From: Micropepsaceae bacterium
GTDB lineage: Bacteria; Pseudomonadota; Alphaproteobacteria; Micropepsales; Micropepsaceae
Assembly (NCBI GenBank): GCA_025450355.1
Contig: JANWHR010000031.1
Span: 1-23,698, forward strand
Reading direction: 5' to 3'
DNA: 23,698 nucleotides
Shown here: one piece after another, positions 16,557-23,123 of the stretch
How the letters are laid out: every line of letters begins with the position of its first letter
How positions within the stretch are numbered: position 1 is the first letter of the stretch
Program-made: the position numbers and the translations under genes
Notes under the pieces: model-generated
Told to the model about the DNA's origin: nothing
What the model saw: the letters and a program-made list of their open reading frames with translations, nothing else
The model's database searches: none

Positions 16557-16579
16557 ATGAGCCTCGCAGTACACGTTTC

Positions 16580-16730
16580 TGTCATTCCCGGCCGAGTGCT
16601 GCAAAGCAGTACGAGGGGAAGGGAATCCATCGGGCGCACGTCGGCGCGCCAAAAGATTTTTTTTCGCCGCGTGGACACGCGGCAGATGGATTCCCTTCCC
16701 GTCACGCTTCGCGTTCGGCCGGGAATGACA
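16580..16730. repeat. Palindromic intergenic element A with perfect terminal inverted repeats
   Basis: TGTCATTCCCGGCCGA (16580-16595) is exactly inverted at 16715-16730. A second perfect 16-bp pair, GGGAAGGGAATCCATC, lies inside at 16616-16631 and 16685-16700. Smaller hairpins sit on the arms: CTGC-AAA-GCAG near 16599-16609, ACGC-TTC-GCGT at 16704-16714 and CCGCGT-GGAC-ACGCGG at 16667-16682. The 151-base element holds no gene and could form a long branched hairpin between two co-directional genes. Its ends resemble those of the element at 18,362-18,540. Confidence 0.85.
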
Positions 16731-16750
16731 AAACGTAACGGAGAATCCGA

Positions 16751-17497
16751 ATGTCAAAACTCGACAATCTGCTGAACGACCTGGTCATCGCGAACCGCAT
16801 CCTGGCCAACGAAGATGTGGTGGATGCCTATGGTCATGTCAGTGTGCGGCATCCCGATGATCCTTCGCGCTTCTTTCTGGCGCGCTCACTGGCGCCGGAA
16901 TTCATCACTCGCGATGATATCGTGGAACTCACGCTCGATGGAAAACCCGTGCGTGAAGAAAAACGTGCTCTGTATCTCGAACGCTTTATCCACGGCGGCA
17001 TTTTTGAGGCGCGTCCCGATGTCATGGCGGTGGTGCATGCGCATGCCGAGGACATTCTTCCATTTGGGCTCGCCGATGGAACACCGCTGCGTCCGGTGAT
17101 CCATTCCGGCAGCTTTATCGGGTCGCGTGTGCCGGTCTGGGACATTGCGGACAAATTTGGCGATACCAATCTGCTCGTCGCCAATGTCGAACAGGGACAG
17201 GACCTGGCAAAGGCACTGGACAGCCACTCGGTTGCGCTGATGCGCGGGCATGGTTTTGCCGCGGCTGCCCGTTCGCTGATCGAAGTCGTGCGCATGTCGG
17301 TCTATCTGCCACGCAATGCGCGTGCGCTGTGGCGGGCCAGGCAGCTCGGCGGTGAAGTCAAATATTTGAGTCAGGGTGAAATCGACGCGCGCAATCGCGG
17401 CTACAGTCCGTATTCCGTCGAAACCTGGCGGGCGTGGCATTACTGGGCGAACAAGGCCGGCGTCGGCGATATGGTCACCAGGCCGGACCAGAAATGA
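16751..17497 (+). CDS. Class II aldolase/adducin family protein, probable decarboxylase or lyase
   Basis: This 248-residue protein has the zinc-site layout of the class II aldolase family: Glu77 (ALYLERFIHG), His96 and His98 (VVHAHAED) and His167 (MRGHGF), plus the GHVSVRHP opening. The family includes L-fuculose-phosphate aldolase. It also includes decarboxylases of aromatic breakdown, such as PhtC-type dihydroxyphthalate decarboxylases and the HCOMODA-type decarboxylase CmtD. With FAH and Pht5-like neighbours, decarboxylation of a carboxylated ring or ring-opened product is the more likely role, but this is inference. GGAG at 16740-16743 lies 7 bases before the ATG. It overlaps FAH gene 2 by 4 bases, so the two proteins are translationally coupled. 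Confidence 0.87.
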   Translation: MSKLDNLLNDLVIANRILANEDVVDAYGHVSVRHPDDPSRFFLARSLAPEFITRDDIVELTLDGKPVREEKRALYLERFIHGGIFEARPDVMAVVHAHAEDILPFGLADGTPLRPVIHSGSFIGSRVPVWDIADKFGDTNLLVANVEQGQDLAKALDSHSVALMRGHGFAAAARSLIEVVRMSVYLPRNARALWRARQLGGEVKYLSQGEIDARNRGYSPYSVETWRAWHYWANKAGVGDMVTRPDQK

Positions 17498-18342
17498 AAC
17501 TCGGAAGCTATCTCGCCGGCGGCAAGCCGGCCTTCGGTCTCGTCACCGGTATGGGTGTGATTACGCTTTCAGACCGGTTGGGCGATCGTCTGTACAGCTT
17601 GCGCGAAGCCCTGCAGGAAGACGGCGTGCTGGACGAGATGCTGAATCTCGCCAAAGGGGCCGAACCCGACCGGCGGCTGGAGGAGATAAAATTTCTTCCG
17701 CTCATCACCGATCCGGGCAAGATCCTCTGTGTCGGGATCAATTACCGAAGCCATGCCGCGGAGCACGGCCACGCGGTGCTGGAAAAGCCGAATATCTTCA
17801 CGAAATTCGCCGATTGCCTCACCGGCCATGAGGGCGAAATCATTCGTCCCAAAGCATCGTCACATCTCGATTTTGAAGGCGAGCTTGCGGTCATCATCGG
17901 CAAGGCGGGCCGGGCAATCCCGGTGAACGACGCATTGTCTTATGTCGCGGGCTACACCTGCTTCTGCGACGGCAGCGTGCGCGACTTCATCAAGATATCG
18001 CTCATCACCGGGAAGAATTTTCCCTCGACGAGTCCGCTTGGTCCGTGGATGGTCACCGCGGACGAAATTCCTGATCCTGCCAAACTCACGCTGACGACGC
18101 GCCTCAATGGCGTGCAGATGCAGCATTCCGGCACGGACATGATGATGCATGATGTGCCCGCGCTAATCGCTTACTGTTCAACATTCACGCCATTGTCCCC
18201 GGGCGACATCATCGCAACCGGCACGCCGGAGGGGATCGGCGCGCGCCGGAATCCGCCGGTGTGGATGAAGGCCGGCGATGTTCTGGAAGTGGAGATTTCC
18301 AAAATCGGCACGCTCCGCACCCACGTCGCGGACGAGCGGTAA
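17494..18342 (+). CDS. Fumarylacetoacetate hydrolase (FAH) family protein 2
   Basis: This 282-residue FAH-family protein has LCVGINYRSHAAEHG (78-92), the metal-binding DFEGE (126-130, Glu128 and Glu130), Asp159 in CDGSVRDF as third ligand, GKNFPSTSPLGPW (173-185) and GDIIATGTPEGIG (237-249). All metal ligands expected for the family are present, unlike FAH protein 1, which has Glu at the third position. Likely reactions are hydrolysis of a fumarylpyruvate-type product, dienoate hydration or oxo-acid decarboxylation. The ATG overlaps the aldolase-family stop (ATGA) and has little ribosome binding site of its own, so translation is probably coupled. It ends the rightward set; the palindromic element B follows 19 bases after the stop. 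Confidence 0.92.
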   Translation: MKLGSYLAGGKPAFGLVTGMGVITLSDRLGDRLYSLREALQEDGVLDEMLNLAKGAEPDRRLEEIKFLPLITDPGKILCVGINYRSHAAEHGHAVLEKPNIFTKFADCLTGHEGEIIRPKASSHLDFEGELAVIIGKAGRAIPVNDALSYVAGYTCFCDGSVRDFIKISLITGKNFPSTSPLGPWMVTADEIPDPAKLTLTTRLNGVQMQHSGTDMMMHDVPALIAYCSTFTPLSPGDIIATGTPEGIGARRNPPVWMKAGDVLEVEISKIGTLRTHVADER

Positions 18343-18361
18343 GTGTTATAACCACTCAGTC

Positions 18362-18540
18362 TGTCATCCCCGGCGAGCCGCAACTTCGCTGCGGCAAGGG
18401 GACCCCGGTGGCCCGGCACGCAAGTGTCAGATGCAAATGCTCTCGCGCGGCGGTCATTCCATTCCTGCGGGATACGAGGCTGCGCGGATACCTGGGTCTC
18501 CTTCCCTCGCATCGCTGTGCGATGCTCGCCGGGGATGACA
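18362..18540. repeat. Palindromic intergenic element B with perfect terminal inverted repeats
   Basis: TGTCATCCCCGGCGAGC (18362-18378) is exactly inverted at 18524-18540. An inner pair (AAGGGGACCCCGG against CCTGGGTCTCCTT) matches with two mismatches, and a strong hairpin, GCATCGC-TGT-GCGATGC, lies near 18509-18525. The ends share the TGTCATyCCCGGC pattern with element A. It lies between the convergent FAH 2 and Sel1 genes and may act as a two-way transcription stop. The remaining 98 bases before the Sel1 gene hold no gene, only a small hairpin (GGCAG-TGCG-CTGCC). Confidence 0.8.
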
Positions 18541-18638
18541 AGGAGGTGTGCCTGCCAACATCTCACTGCGCTCGAAGTGGTCGCACAAAAAACATGCGTC
18601 CTCGTGGGCAGTGCGCTGCCTCGCTTTAAGTGAGTGGG

Positions 18639-19271
18639 TCACTTTGCGCCGAATTCGCGGTCCAGCAACTTCTTCGCGTCGGGGTCGCCGAGTTCGGAAG
18701 CGCGGCGCAACAGGTCCTGCGCCTGCTTCCGGTCGGGCATGACGCCCTGGCCCGCGAGATACATCTGGCCAAGCGCGGTCATCGACGGAACATCATTCTT
18801 GCCGCTCGCCATCCGGAACCAGAACGCCGCCTCGGTATCGTCGCGCTTTATGCCCGTGCCTTCGTGGTAGATCGTCCCGAGTTCCCGCTGTGACAGGGGA
18901 TCGCCCTTTGCCCCGGCCACGCGAAACCACTTCACCGCTTCGGTAAGATTTTTCGCGATGCCATTGCCCGATTCATAAATTGTGCCGAGATTGTAGGCGG
19001 CATCCGTGCTGCCCTTTTCCGCCGCCTGCCGGTACCATTTCACCGCTTCGGCAGGATTTTTCGCAATCCCGTCGCCGAATTCATAGCTCATCCCGATGAA
19101 CACTTGCGCTTCGGAATTTCCGCTGTTGGCGAGTGGCCGCAGCAGTTTCAACGCGGCCGCGTAGTCGCCCTTCTGATAAGCCGCTTTGCCCTCGTCCAGC
19201 GCCGCGGCAAATACGGGCGCAGACGTGAGGCAGACCATCGCGGCGATGATCGCGGTGAGATTTCGCGCCAT
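18639..19271 (-). CDS. Secreted Sel1-repeat (SLR) protein
   Basis: This 210-residue protein has a signal peptide (about 1-23, cleavage near FAA) and about four Sel1-like repeats of 36 residues (roughly 53-88, 89-124, 125-160 and 161-197). Each has the pattern A-x2-LG-x-Y-x2-G-x-G, then A-x-x-W-(F/Y)-R-x-A. Sel1 repeats are helical hairpins that bind other proteins; many serve in envelope assembly or signalling. The start at 19271 has a strong GGAGG site on the minus strand. The frame is open further upstream, into the neighbouring cupin gene, but lacks sense there. It lies 100 bases downstream of the gentisate-dioxygenase-like gene on the same strand, though its function seems unrelated to catabolism. 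Confidence 0.9.
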   Translation of the reverse strand: MARNLTAIIAAMVCLTSAPVFAAALDEGKAAYQKGDYAAALKLLRPLANSGNSEAQVFIGMSYEFGDGIAKNPAEAVKWYRQAAEKGSTDAAYNLGTIYESGNGIAKNLTEAVKWFRVAGAKGDPLSQRELGTIYHEGTGIKRDDTEAAFWFRMASGKNDVPSMTALGQMYLAGQGVMPDRKQAQDLLRRASELGDPDAKKLLDREFGAK

Positions 19272-19329
19272 GGAATTTCCTCCGTTCAAGGAGAAGAATG
19301 TGTAACCGGAATTGGCATTCCAGACAGCG

Positions 19330-19356
19330 CCGGAATGCGCGCCTGGCGCGTTCCGG
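19330..19356 (-). terminator. GC-rich hairpin downstream of the bicupin gene
   Basis: CCGGAA (19330-19335) pairs with TTCCGG (19351-19356), and CGCG (19338-19341) with CGCG (19347-19350), around a 5-base loop and a 2-base bulge. An alternative pairing uses GCATTCC (19315-19321) with GGAATGC (19332-19338). It lies just past the end of the minus-strand bicupin gene and could reduce read-through into the Sel1 gene. No T-run follows. Confidence 0.3.
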
Positions 19357-19371
19357 AACCTCTTGCTGCGC

Positions 19372-20580
19372 CTATTGCACGATTTGGACGACTTTGCCGT
19401 CCCGGTGTTTTCCCTGCGACCGGTATTGACCAATCGCGCGCAATACCGCCGCGTCCGAAACCGTGTACAGCACGGCATCCTCGCTTCCGGTGTTCACGTG
19501 GCGGCGCCATAGGAAGTTCGGAATGGCCAGGATGTCGTTCTGTTCCCAATCGAAGCGCTGGCCGCCAATCTCCGTGAAGCCCTTGCCGTCTATCACGAGC
19601 ACAAAAGTCGAGCAGGTCTCGCGCTTGAATTCCAACTCCTCGCCCGGGCGGATCAGTTGCGCGCAGTAGTCCAGCGTCGGGAATACGGGGCCGCCCGTCA
19701 CCGGATCGACAAACTGCATCTTGATGGCTTCGAACGGATCGCCCTTCTCCTTCCGCAGGCGGTGCAGGGTATCGCGGATTTCGACGCCGCGGTAATGGAA
19801 CATCGGCGTCGCCTGTTGCCCCCAGCCGCGCTGATTCGAAGTGAACAGCGGCTTCATTCCGCCATTGCCGTACATCCGCGTGGAATGTCCATCGCTGTGG
19901 ATTTCCGGTTGTGATTTTGCGTTACTACGGGTTCCGTCGGAATAGTTCTGATCCACCCAGACACAGTCGAAATATTCCATCAGCGGCCAATCGAGCATGT
20001 CGATCCAGATCATCGGCTCGGAATCCGCATTGCCGTGATCATGCCAGGTGCCATTGGGTGTCAGCACAAGGTCTCCGCGACGGCATTCACAGCGTTCGCC
20101 CTCGACATTGGTGTAACCGCCCTTTTCGGAAAGAATGGTGCGGCTGGCATTCGGGCTGTGGATATGCGCCGGCGCGATATCACCATGATTGTAAATGGCG
20201 ATGGAGCAGCGAATGGAATTTGTGATCTGCAGCCGGCCGCCAAGACCGGGATTGGTCAGCAGAATGCCCTGCCGGTCGGTGGTCTCGAGCGGTTTGACTT
20301 CCGCATTCCGGGCGAGCTCGGCAATCCTGAAGAGGAAAGGACTGATCTCTCGCCAGCGCCAGCGGTGCGGCAGCATTTTCAGCTGATTGGCGGCAACCCT
20401 GCCCGAGCCCAGCTCTCCGCGGGCATCGCTGGTGTCGGCAAACCACGGCCGCTGGGCCGGCGAATTGGCCTGGGTGCGAATCCAGGCGTGCAGCTTCGCG
20501 GTATCGGCATTCAGCTCTTCCATCAACTCGGCCGCGCCCTTCTTTGCGGTGCGCGTGTTTTCCCTGGCGGCAACGGGCAT
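19372..20580 (-). CDS. Gentisate 1,2-dioxygenase-like bicupin
   Basis: This 402-residue protein resembles gentisate 1,2-dioxygenase. In the N-terminal cupin, HIH (His139 and His141) and His180 in TPNGTWHDHGN are the iron ligands of that family, within the usual RRGDLVLTP context. The C-terminal cupin (about 305-380) has a single His361 in RRHVN and is probably structural. Gentisate dioxygenases open an aromatic ring between the carboxyl- and hydroxyl-bearing carbons; relatives use salicylate or hydroxynaphthoate. The length is close to that of the 1-hydroxy-2-naphthoate/salicylate branch and a little longer than classic enzymes. The start at 20580 has a strong AGGAGGAG site and a clear promoter upstream. 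The frame extends 25 codons further but across that promoter, so I rejected the longer form. Confidence 0.87.
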   Translation of the reverse strand: MPVAARENTRTAKKGAAELMEELNADTAKLHAWIRTQANSPAQRPWFADTSDARGELGSGRVAANQLKMLPHRWRWREISPFLFRIAELARNAEVKPLETTDRQGILLTNPGLGGRLQITNSIRCSIAIYNHGDIAPAHIHSPNASRTILSEKGGYTNVEGERCECRRGDLVLTPNGTWHDHGNADSEPMIWIDMLDWPLMEYFDCVWVDQNYSDGTRSNAKSQPEIHSDGHSTRMYGNGGMKPLFTSNQRGWGQQATPMFHYRGVEIRDTLHRLRKEKGDPFEAIKMQFVDPVTGGPVFPTLDYCAQLIRPGEELEFKRETCSTFVLVIDGKGFTEIGGQRFDWEQNDILAIPNFLWRRHVNTGSEDAVLYTVSDAAVLRAIGQYRSQGKHRDGKVVQIVQ

Positions 20581-20608
20581 GAACTCCTCCTGACGCTCAA
20601 CAGTCGCG

Positions 20609-20636
20609 ATTATAATGATGGCGCGGGCTTTGCAAA
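20609..20636 (-). promoter_or_regulatory. Sigma-70-type promoter for the bicupin gene
   Basis: On the minus strand, TTTGCA (20631-20636) and a perfect TATAAT (20609-20614) are separated by 16 bases, ending 28 bases before the bicupin start codon. It implies the bicupin gene can be transcribed separately from the two hydrolase genes upstream. Confidence 0.5.
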
Positions 20637-20673
20637 CCAGGTTGACGCAGATCAATCCGGTACGGAAGCTGCC

Positions 20674-21453
20674 TTATTCCATCAGAAACGCTTGCATTGC
20701 GTGGCTAAAGGCCGTGGGATTTTCCATGTTGGAAATATGCCCTGCGCCTGCGATTTCGACGAAAGCGGACCCGGAAACTGCTGCATGCAGCGCCTTTGTG
20801 CCGGTGAGCGAGGCGTCGTTGCTGCCGCAAATAAACTGCACAGGATTGCGGATTGCGCCGAGTCCGGGGCGCAGATCGAAATTCGACAAGGCATGGGCAC
20901 AACCGATGAAGCCGTTCAGGGGTGTGGTCCGGACCATGTGCCGGACTTTCTCGATCACGTCCGGGTTGGCGTTGGCGAATTCGGCAGGGAACCAGCGATC
21001 GATCGTGGGCTGCACCAGCGCCTGCATGCCGTGGTCACGGGCCAGGGCGATCCGTTCTTCCCATTGTTGCGCCGACTGCGGCGTGGATGCCGGTCCGCAG
21101 TCGCAGGCGATGACGTGATCGACCCGATCCGGATGCTGTTCGGCCAGCGCGATCGCGGTCATCCCGCCCATGGAAAGACCGGCGAAATGCGGCCGCCTGA
21201 TTTCAAGCGCATCGAAGAGGCCAATCACATCGGCAACCAGCACATTAAAACCATAGCGCCCGGCGGGCGCGTCGCTCTCGCCATGGCCGCGCTGGTCGTA
21301 ACGCAGGATGCGAAAACCATCGCGCAGCGCCTCGACCTGCCGGTCCCACATGGACAGATTTGTCGCCAGCGAATTGGACAGCACCAACCAGGGCAAACCG
21401 CGGTGTCCGTCGATACGGACATTGAACTCAATCCCGTTCGCCTCAACCTGCAT
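20674..21453 (-). CDS. Alpha/beta hydrolase, 3-oxoadipate enol-lactonase-like
   Basis: This 259-residue alpha/beta hydrolase has a complete catalytic triad: Ser94 in the nucleophile elbow GLSMGG, Asp213 (GSNDAS) and His239 (GAGHISNMENP). The opening LVLSNSLATNLSMWDRQ and the RYDQRGHGESDAP segment are close to PcaD-type 3-oxoadipate enol-lactonases of the beta-ketoadipate pathway. It could instead hydrolyse another lactone or ester formed in the cluster. The start at 21453 has a GAGGAGG site on the minus strand. It lies 36 bases after the second hydrolase gene, so the two are likely one transcript. No other beta-ketoadipate genes (pcaB, pcaC, pcaIJ) are in the window, so assignment to that pathway is uncertain. 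Confidence 0.87.
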   Translation of the reverse strand: MQVEANGIEFNVRIDGHRGLPWLVLSNSLATNLSMWDRQVEALRDGFRILRYDQRGHGESDAPAGRYGFNVLVADVIGLFDALEIRRPHFAGLSMGGMTAIALAEQHPDRVDHVIACDCGPASTPQSAQQWEERIALARDHGMQALVQPTIDRWFPAEFANANPDVIEKVRHMVRTTPLNGFIGCAHALSNFDLRPGLGAIRNPVQFICGSNDASLTGTKALHAAVSGSAFVEIAGAGHISNMENPTAFSHAMQAFLME

Positions 21454-21489
21454 GGCTGAATGCCTCCTCGGCGATTGGCATGGGCGCCA

Positions 21490-22275
21490 TCACGGCAATC
21501 CGTTCCAGAAATCCTGCAACAGGGCAAGCAACGCCCGGGGCGAAGTTGTCGGCATGAAATGGCCCGCGTCAATGGTTTCAAAACGCGCGCCCGGAATCTT
21601 CTTGGCGATCGCCTCCGTCACGGCAACCTGCCGGATGAAATCCTGGCGTCCGGCAATGACCATTGACGGACAGCGGATGGAGGTCAGCAGTTCGGCAAGA
21701 TTGGTGCGCGCCATCATCCGGAATGCATTGCCGAAACCAACGGGATCGTTCGCGAGGTAACGGCCGCGATAATTTTCGTAAGTTTCGCGGTCCGACAGCG
21801 TGGGCGGGTAGGACCTGTCGAGCATGGCCGGCAAAATGCCGCGCAGGCCTTCACGCTCGGCGCGATCGGCCACCTGATTCAGCGCATCGGCCCGCGAAGG
21901 ATCAACGCCCGGCGCCGGATTGCAGAACACGAGTGAAGCAACGTCGGCCGGAACGCGTTGGTACAGGCTCAATGCGGTCATGCTGGATGCCGCCAGGGAG
22001 ACAATGTGCCATGGCGGTGGAAGATCGAGCACCCGGAGAAGATTCTGAAGATCATCCGTCAGGGTTTCGATGCCATAGACTGGCCTTGGCTTTTCCGACA
22101 ATCCGAAACCGCGCTGGTCATAGCGCAGGACGCGAAAGCGCAACGCAAGCTCGGGCACCACGCCGTCCCAGGAATCCAGTGAGCCGCCGATTTCATGCAA
22201 AAAAACCAGCGAGTGGCCATGACTGCCTTCCAGCCGGTAATGAAAGCTCACGCCGCCTGTTTCAATCCAGGGCAC
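21490..22275 (-). CDS. Alpha/beta hydrolase lacking the nucleophile serine
   Basis: This 261-residue protein has the alpha/beta hydrolase fold: LVFLHEIGGSLDSWD (23-37), RYDQRGFGLSEKP (51-63), an acid Asp212 (GRQDFI) and His239 (DAGHFMP). At the nucleophile elbow, where the neighbour has GLSMGG, it reads SLAASS, with Ala95 in the serine position (codon GCG on the minus strand). It therefore cannot use the usual Ser mechanism. It may be a binding protein, a lyase, or an enzyme using only the His/Asp pair, as some cofactor-free dioxygenases of this fold can. The start is taken as GTG at 22275, after AGGAGGG; the next upstream ATG would add 19 residues unlike the family. It is divergent from the RraA-like gene. 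Confidence 0.82.
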   Translation of the reverse strand: MPWIETGGVSFHYRLEGSHGHSLVFLHEIGGSLDSWDGVVPELALRFRVLRYDQRGFGLSEKPRPVYGIETLTDDLQNLLRVLDLPPPWHIVSLAASSMTALSLYQRVPADVASLVFCNPAPGVDPSRADALNQVADRAEREGLRGILPAMLDRSYPPTLSDRETYENYRGRYLANDPVGFGNAFRMMARTNLAELLTSIRCPSMVIAGRQDFIRQVAVTEAIAKKIPGARFETIDAGHFMPTTSPRALLALLQDFWNGLP

Positions 22276-22351
22276 ATCTGCCCTCCTGCGAAGTCCTTCA
22301 TTGTGTATTGCACCATGCGCCCAACTCGGCAATCCGGTTCTGTCACAACAC

Positions 22352-22380
22352 TTGAGGTTGCCGGGGCTGCGGCCTATGAA
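22352..22380 (+). promoter_or_regulatory. Candidate promoter for the RraA-like gene
   Basis: TTGAGG (22352-22357) and TATGAA (22375-22380) are separated by 17 bases in the divergent region. Transcription would begin close to the hairpin at 22387-22406. The match is moderate and rests on sequence alone. Confidence 0.35.
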
Positions 22381-22386
22381 TGCGGA

Positions 22387-22406
22387 GCGCGGACTTTGGT
22401 CCGCGC
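22387..22406 (+). repeat. Perfect hairpin in the leader of the RraA-like gene
   Basis: GCGCGGAC (22387-22394) and GTCCGCGC (22399-22406) form a perfect 8-bp stem with a TTTG loop, 15 bases before the GGAGA ribosome binding site. It resembles REP-like GCGGAC palindromes seen in several bacterial groups. It could stabilise the 5' end of the transcript or be a simple repeat. Confidence 0.55.
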
Positions 22407-22431
22407 AATCTCAGCAGAATGGAGAACTCGC

Positions 22432-23121
22432 GTGAGCGTCGTGGTCCGGAATATCCGGCGTGTGGATGCCGAACTGGTGGAAAAATATGAAGGGATCGGC
22501 GTTGCAACCATTCACGAGGCACAAGGGCGCAAAGGTCTGCTTGCGTCCCATATGCGGCCGGTCTATCGGCCCTGTCACACCGCGGGTCCAGCTGTGACCT
22601 GCGAAATGGCGCCCGGCGACAACTGGATGCTGCATGTCGCCGTTGAACAATGCCGCGAAGGTGATGTGCTGGTTGCCGCACCGACTTCTCCCTGCGAAGA
22701 CGGCTATTTCGGCGAGCTGATCGCGACGCAATTGAAAGCTCGCGGAGTCGCAGGACTTGTCCTTGAGGCCGGCTGCAGGGATGTTGCGGAAATCACCAAA
22801 ATGGGGTTTCCGGTCTGGTCGCGTGCAATTTTCGCGCAGGGCACGGTCAAAGAAACACCCGGCAACGTCAATCTGCCGCTGGTTTGCGCGGGTCAACTGA
22901 TCAATCCGGGCGATCTGATTGTCGCCGATGATGACGGCGTGGTGGTGGTTCGGCGGAAACAGGCGGAGGATGTCCTGAACGCGAGCCGCGAACGGGAAGA
23001 CAAGGAAGCCAGGAGCCGCATCCGTTACGCGCGAGGAGAACTCAGCCTGGATGTGAGCAACATGCGAGCGCGGCTGCTGGAAAAGGGATTGAAGTATATC
23101 GATACGCCGCCGGAAGACTGA
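22432..23121 (+). CDS. RraA/HMG-CHA aldolase family protein
   Basis: This 229-residue protein belongs to the RraA-like family, which includes the 4-hydroxy-4-methyl-2-oxoglutarate (HMG)/4-carboxy-4-hydroxy-2-oxoadipate (CHA) aldolases LigK and ProA. It has GYFGELIATQLKARGVAG (91-108) and the metal/substrate pair Arg116-Asp117 in LEAGCRDVAEI. It also has GDLIVADDDGVVVV (160-173) and a C-terminal tail ending LLEKGLKYID, typical of the aldolases rather than of the RNase E regulator RraA. The aldolases split a hydroxy-oxo-diacid to pyruvate and an oxo-acid at the end of protocatechuate 4,5- or gallate-type routes. The start is GTG 22432 after GGAGA. The dehydrogenase gene starts 2 bases after its stop. 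Confidence 0.87.
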   Translation: MSVVVRNIRRVDAELVEKYEGIGVATIHEAQGRKGLLASHMRPVYRPCHTAGPAVTCEMAPGDNWMLHVAVEQCREGDVLVAAPTSPCEDGYFGELIATQLKARGVAGLVLEAGCRDVAEITKMGFPVWSRAIFAQGTVKETPGNVNLPLVCAGQLINPGDLIVADDDGVVVVRRKQAEDVLNASREREDKEARSRIRYARGELSLDVSNMRARLLEKGLKYIDTPPED

Positions 23122-23123
23122 GT

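Noticed and set aside
18261..18629. Short open frames across palindromic element B
   Set aside because: They arise from inverted-repeat sequence, occur on both strands and have no domain or good start site.
20035..21459. Long plus-strand open frame of about 474 codons over the bicupin and first hydrolase
   Set aside because: It spans two minus-strand genes with intact catalytic motifs and shows no domain of its own.
22432..23121. Calling the RraA-like protein the RNase E inhibitor RraA
   Set aside because: The C-terminal extension and the catabolic neighbours fit the HMG/CHA aldolase branch of the family.
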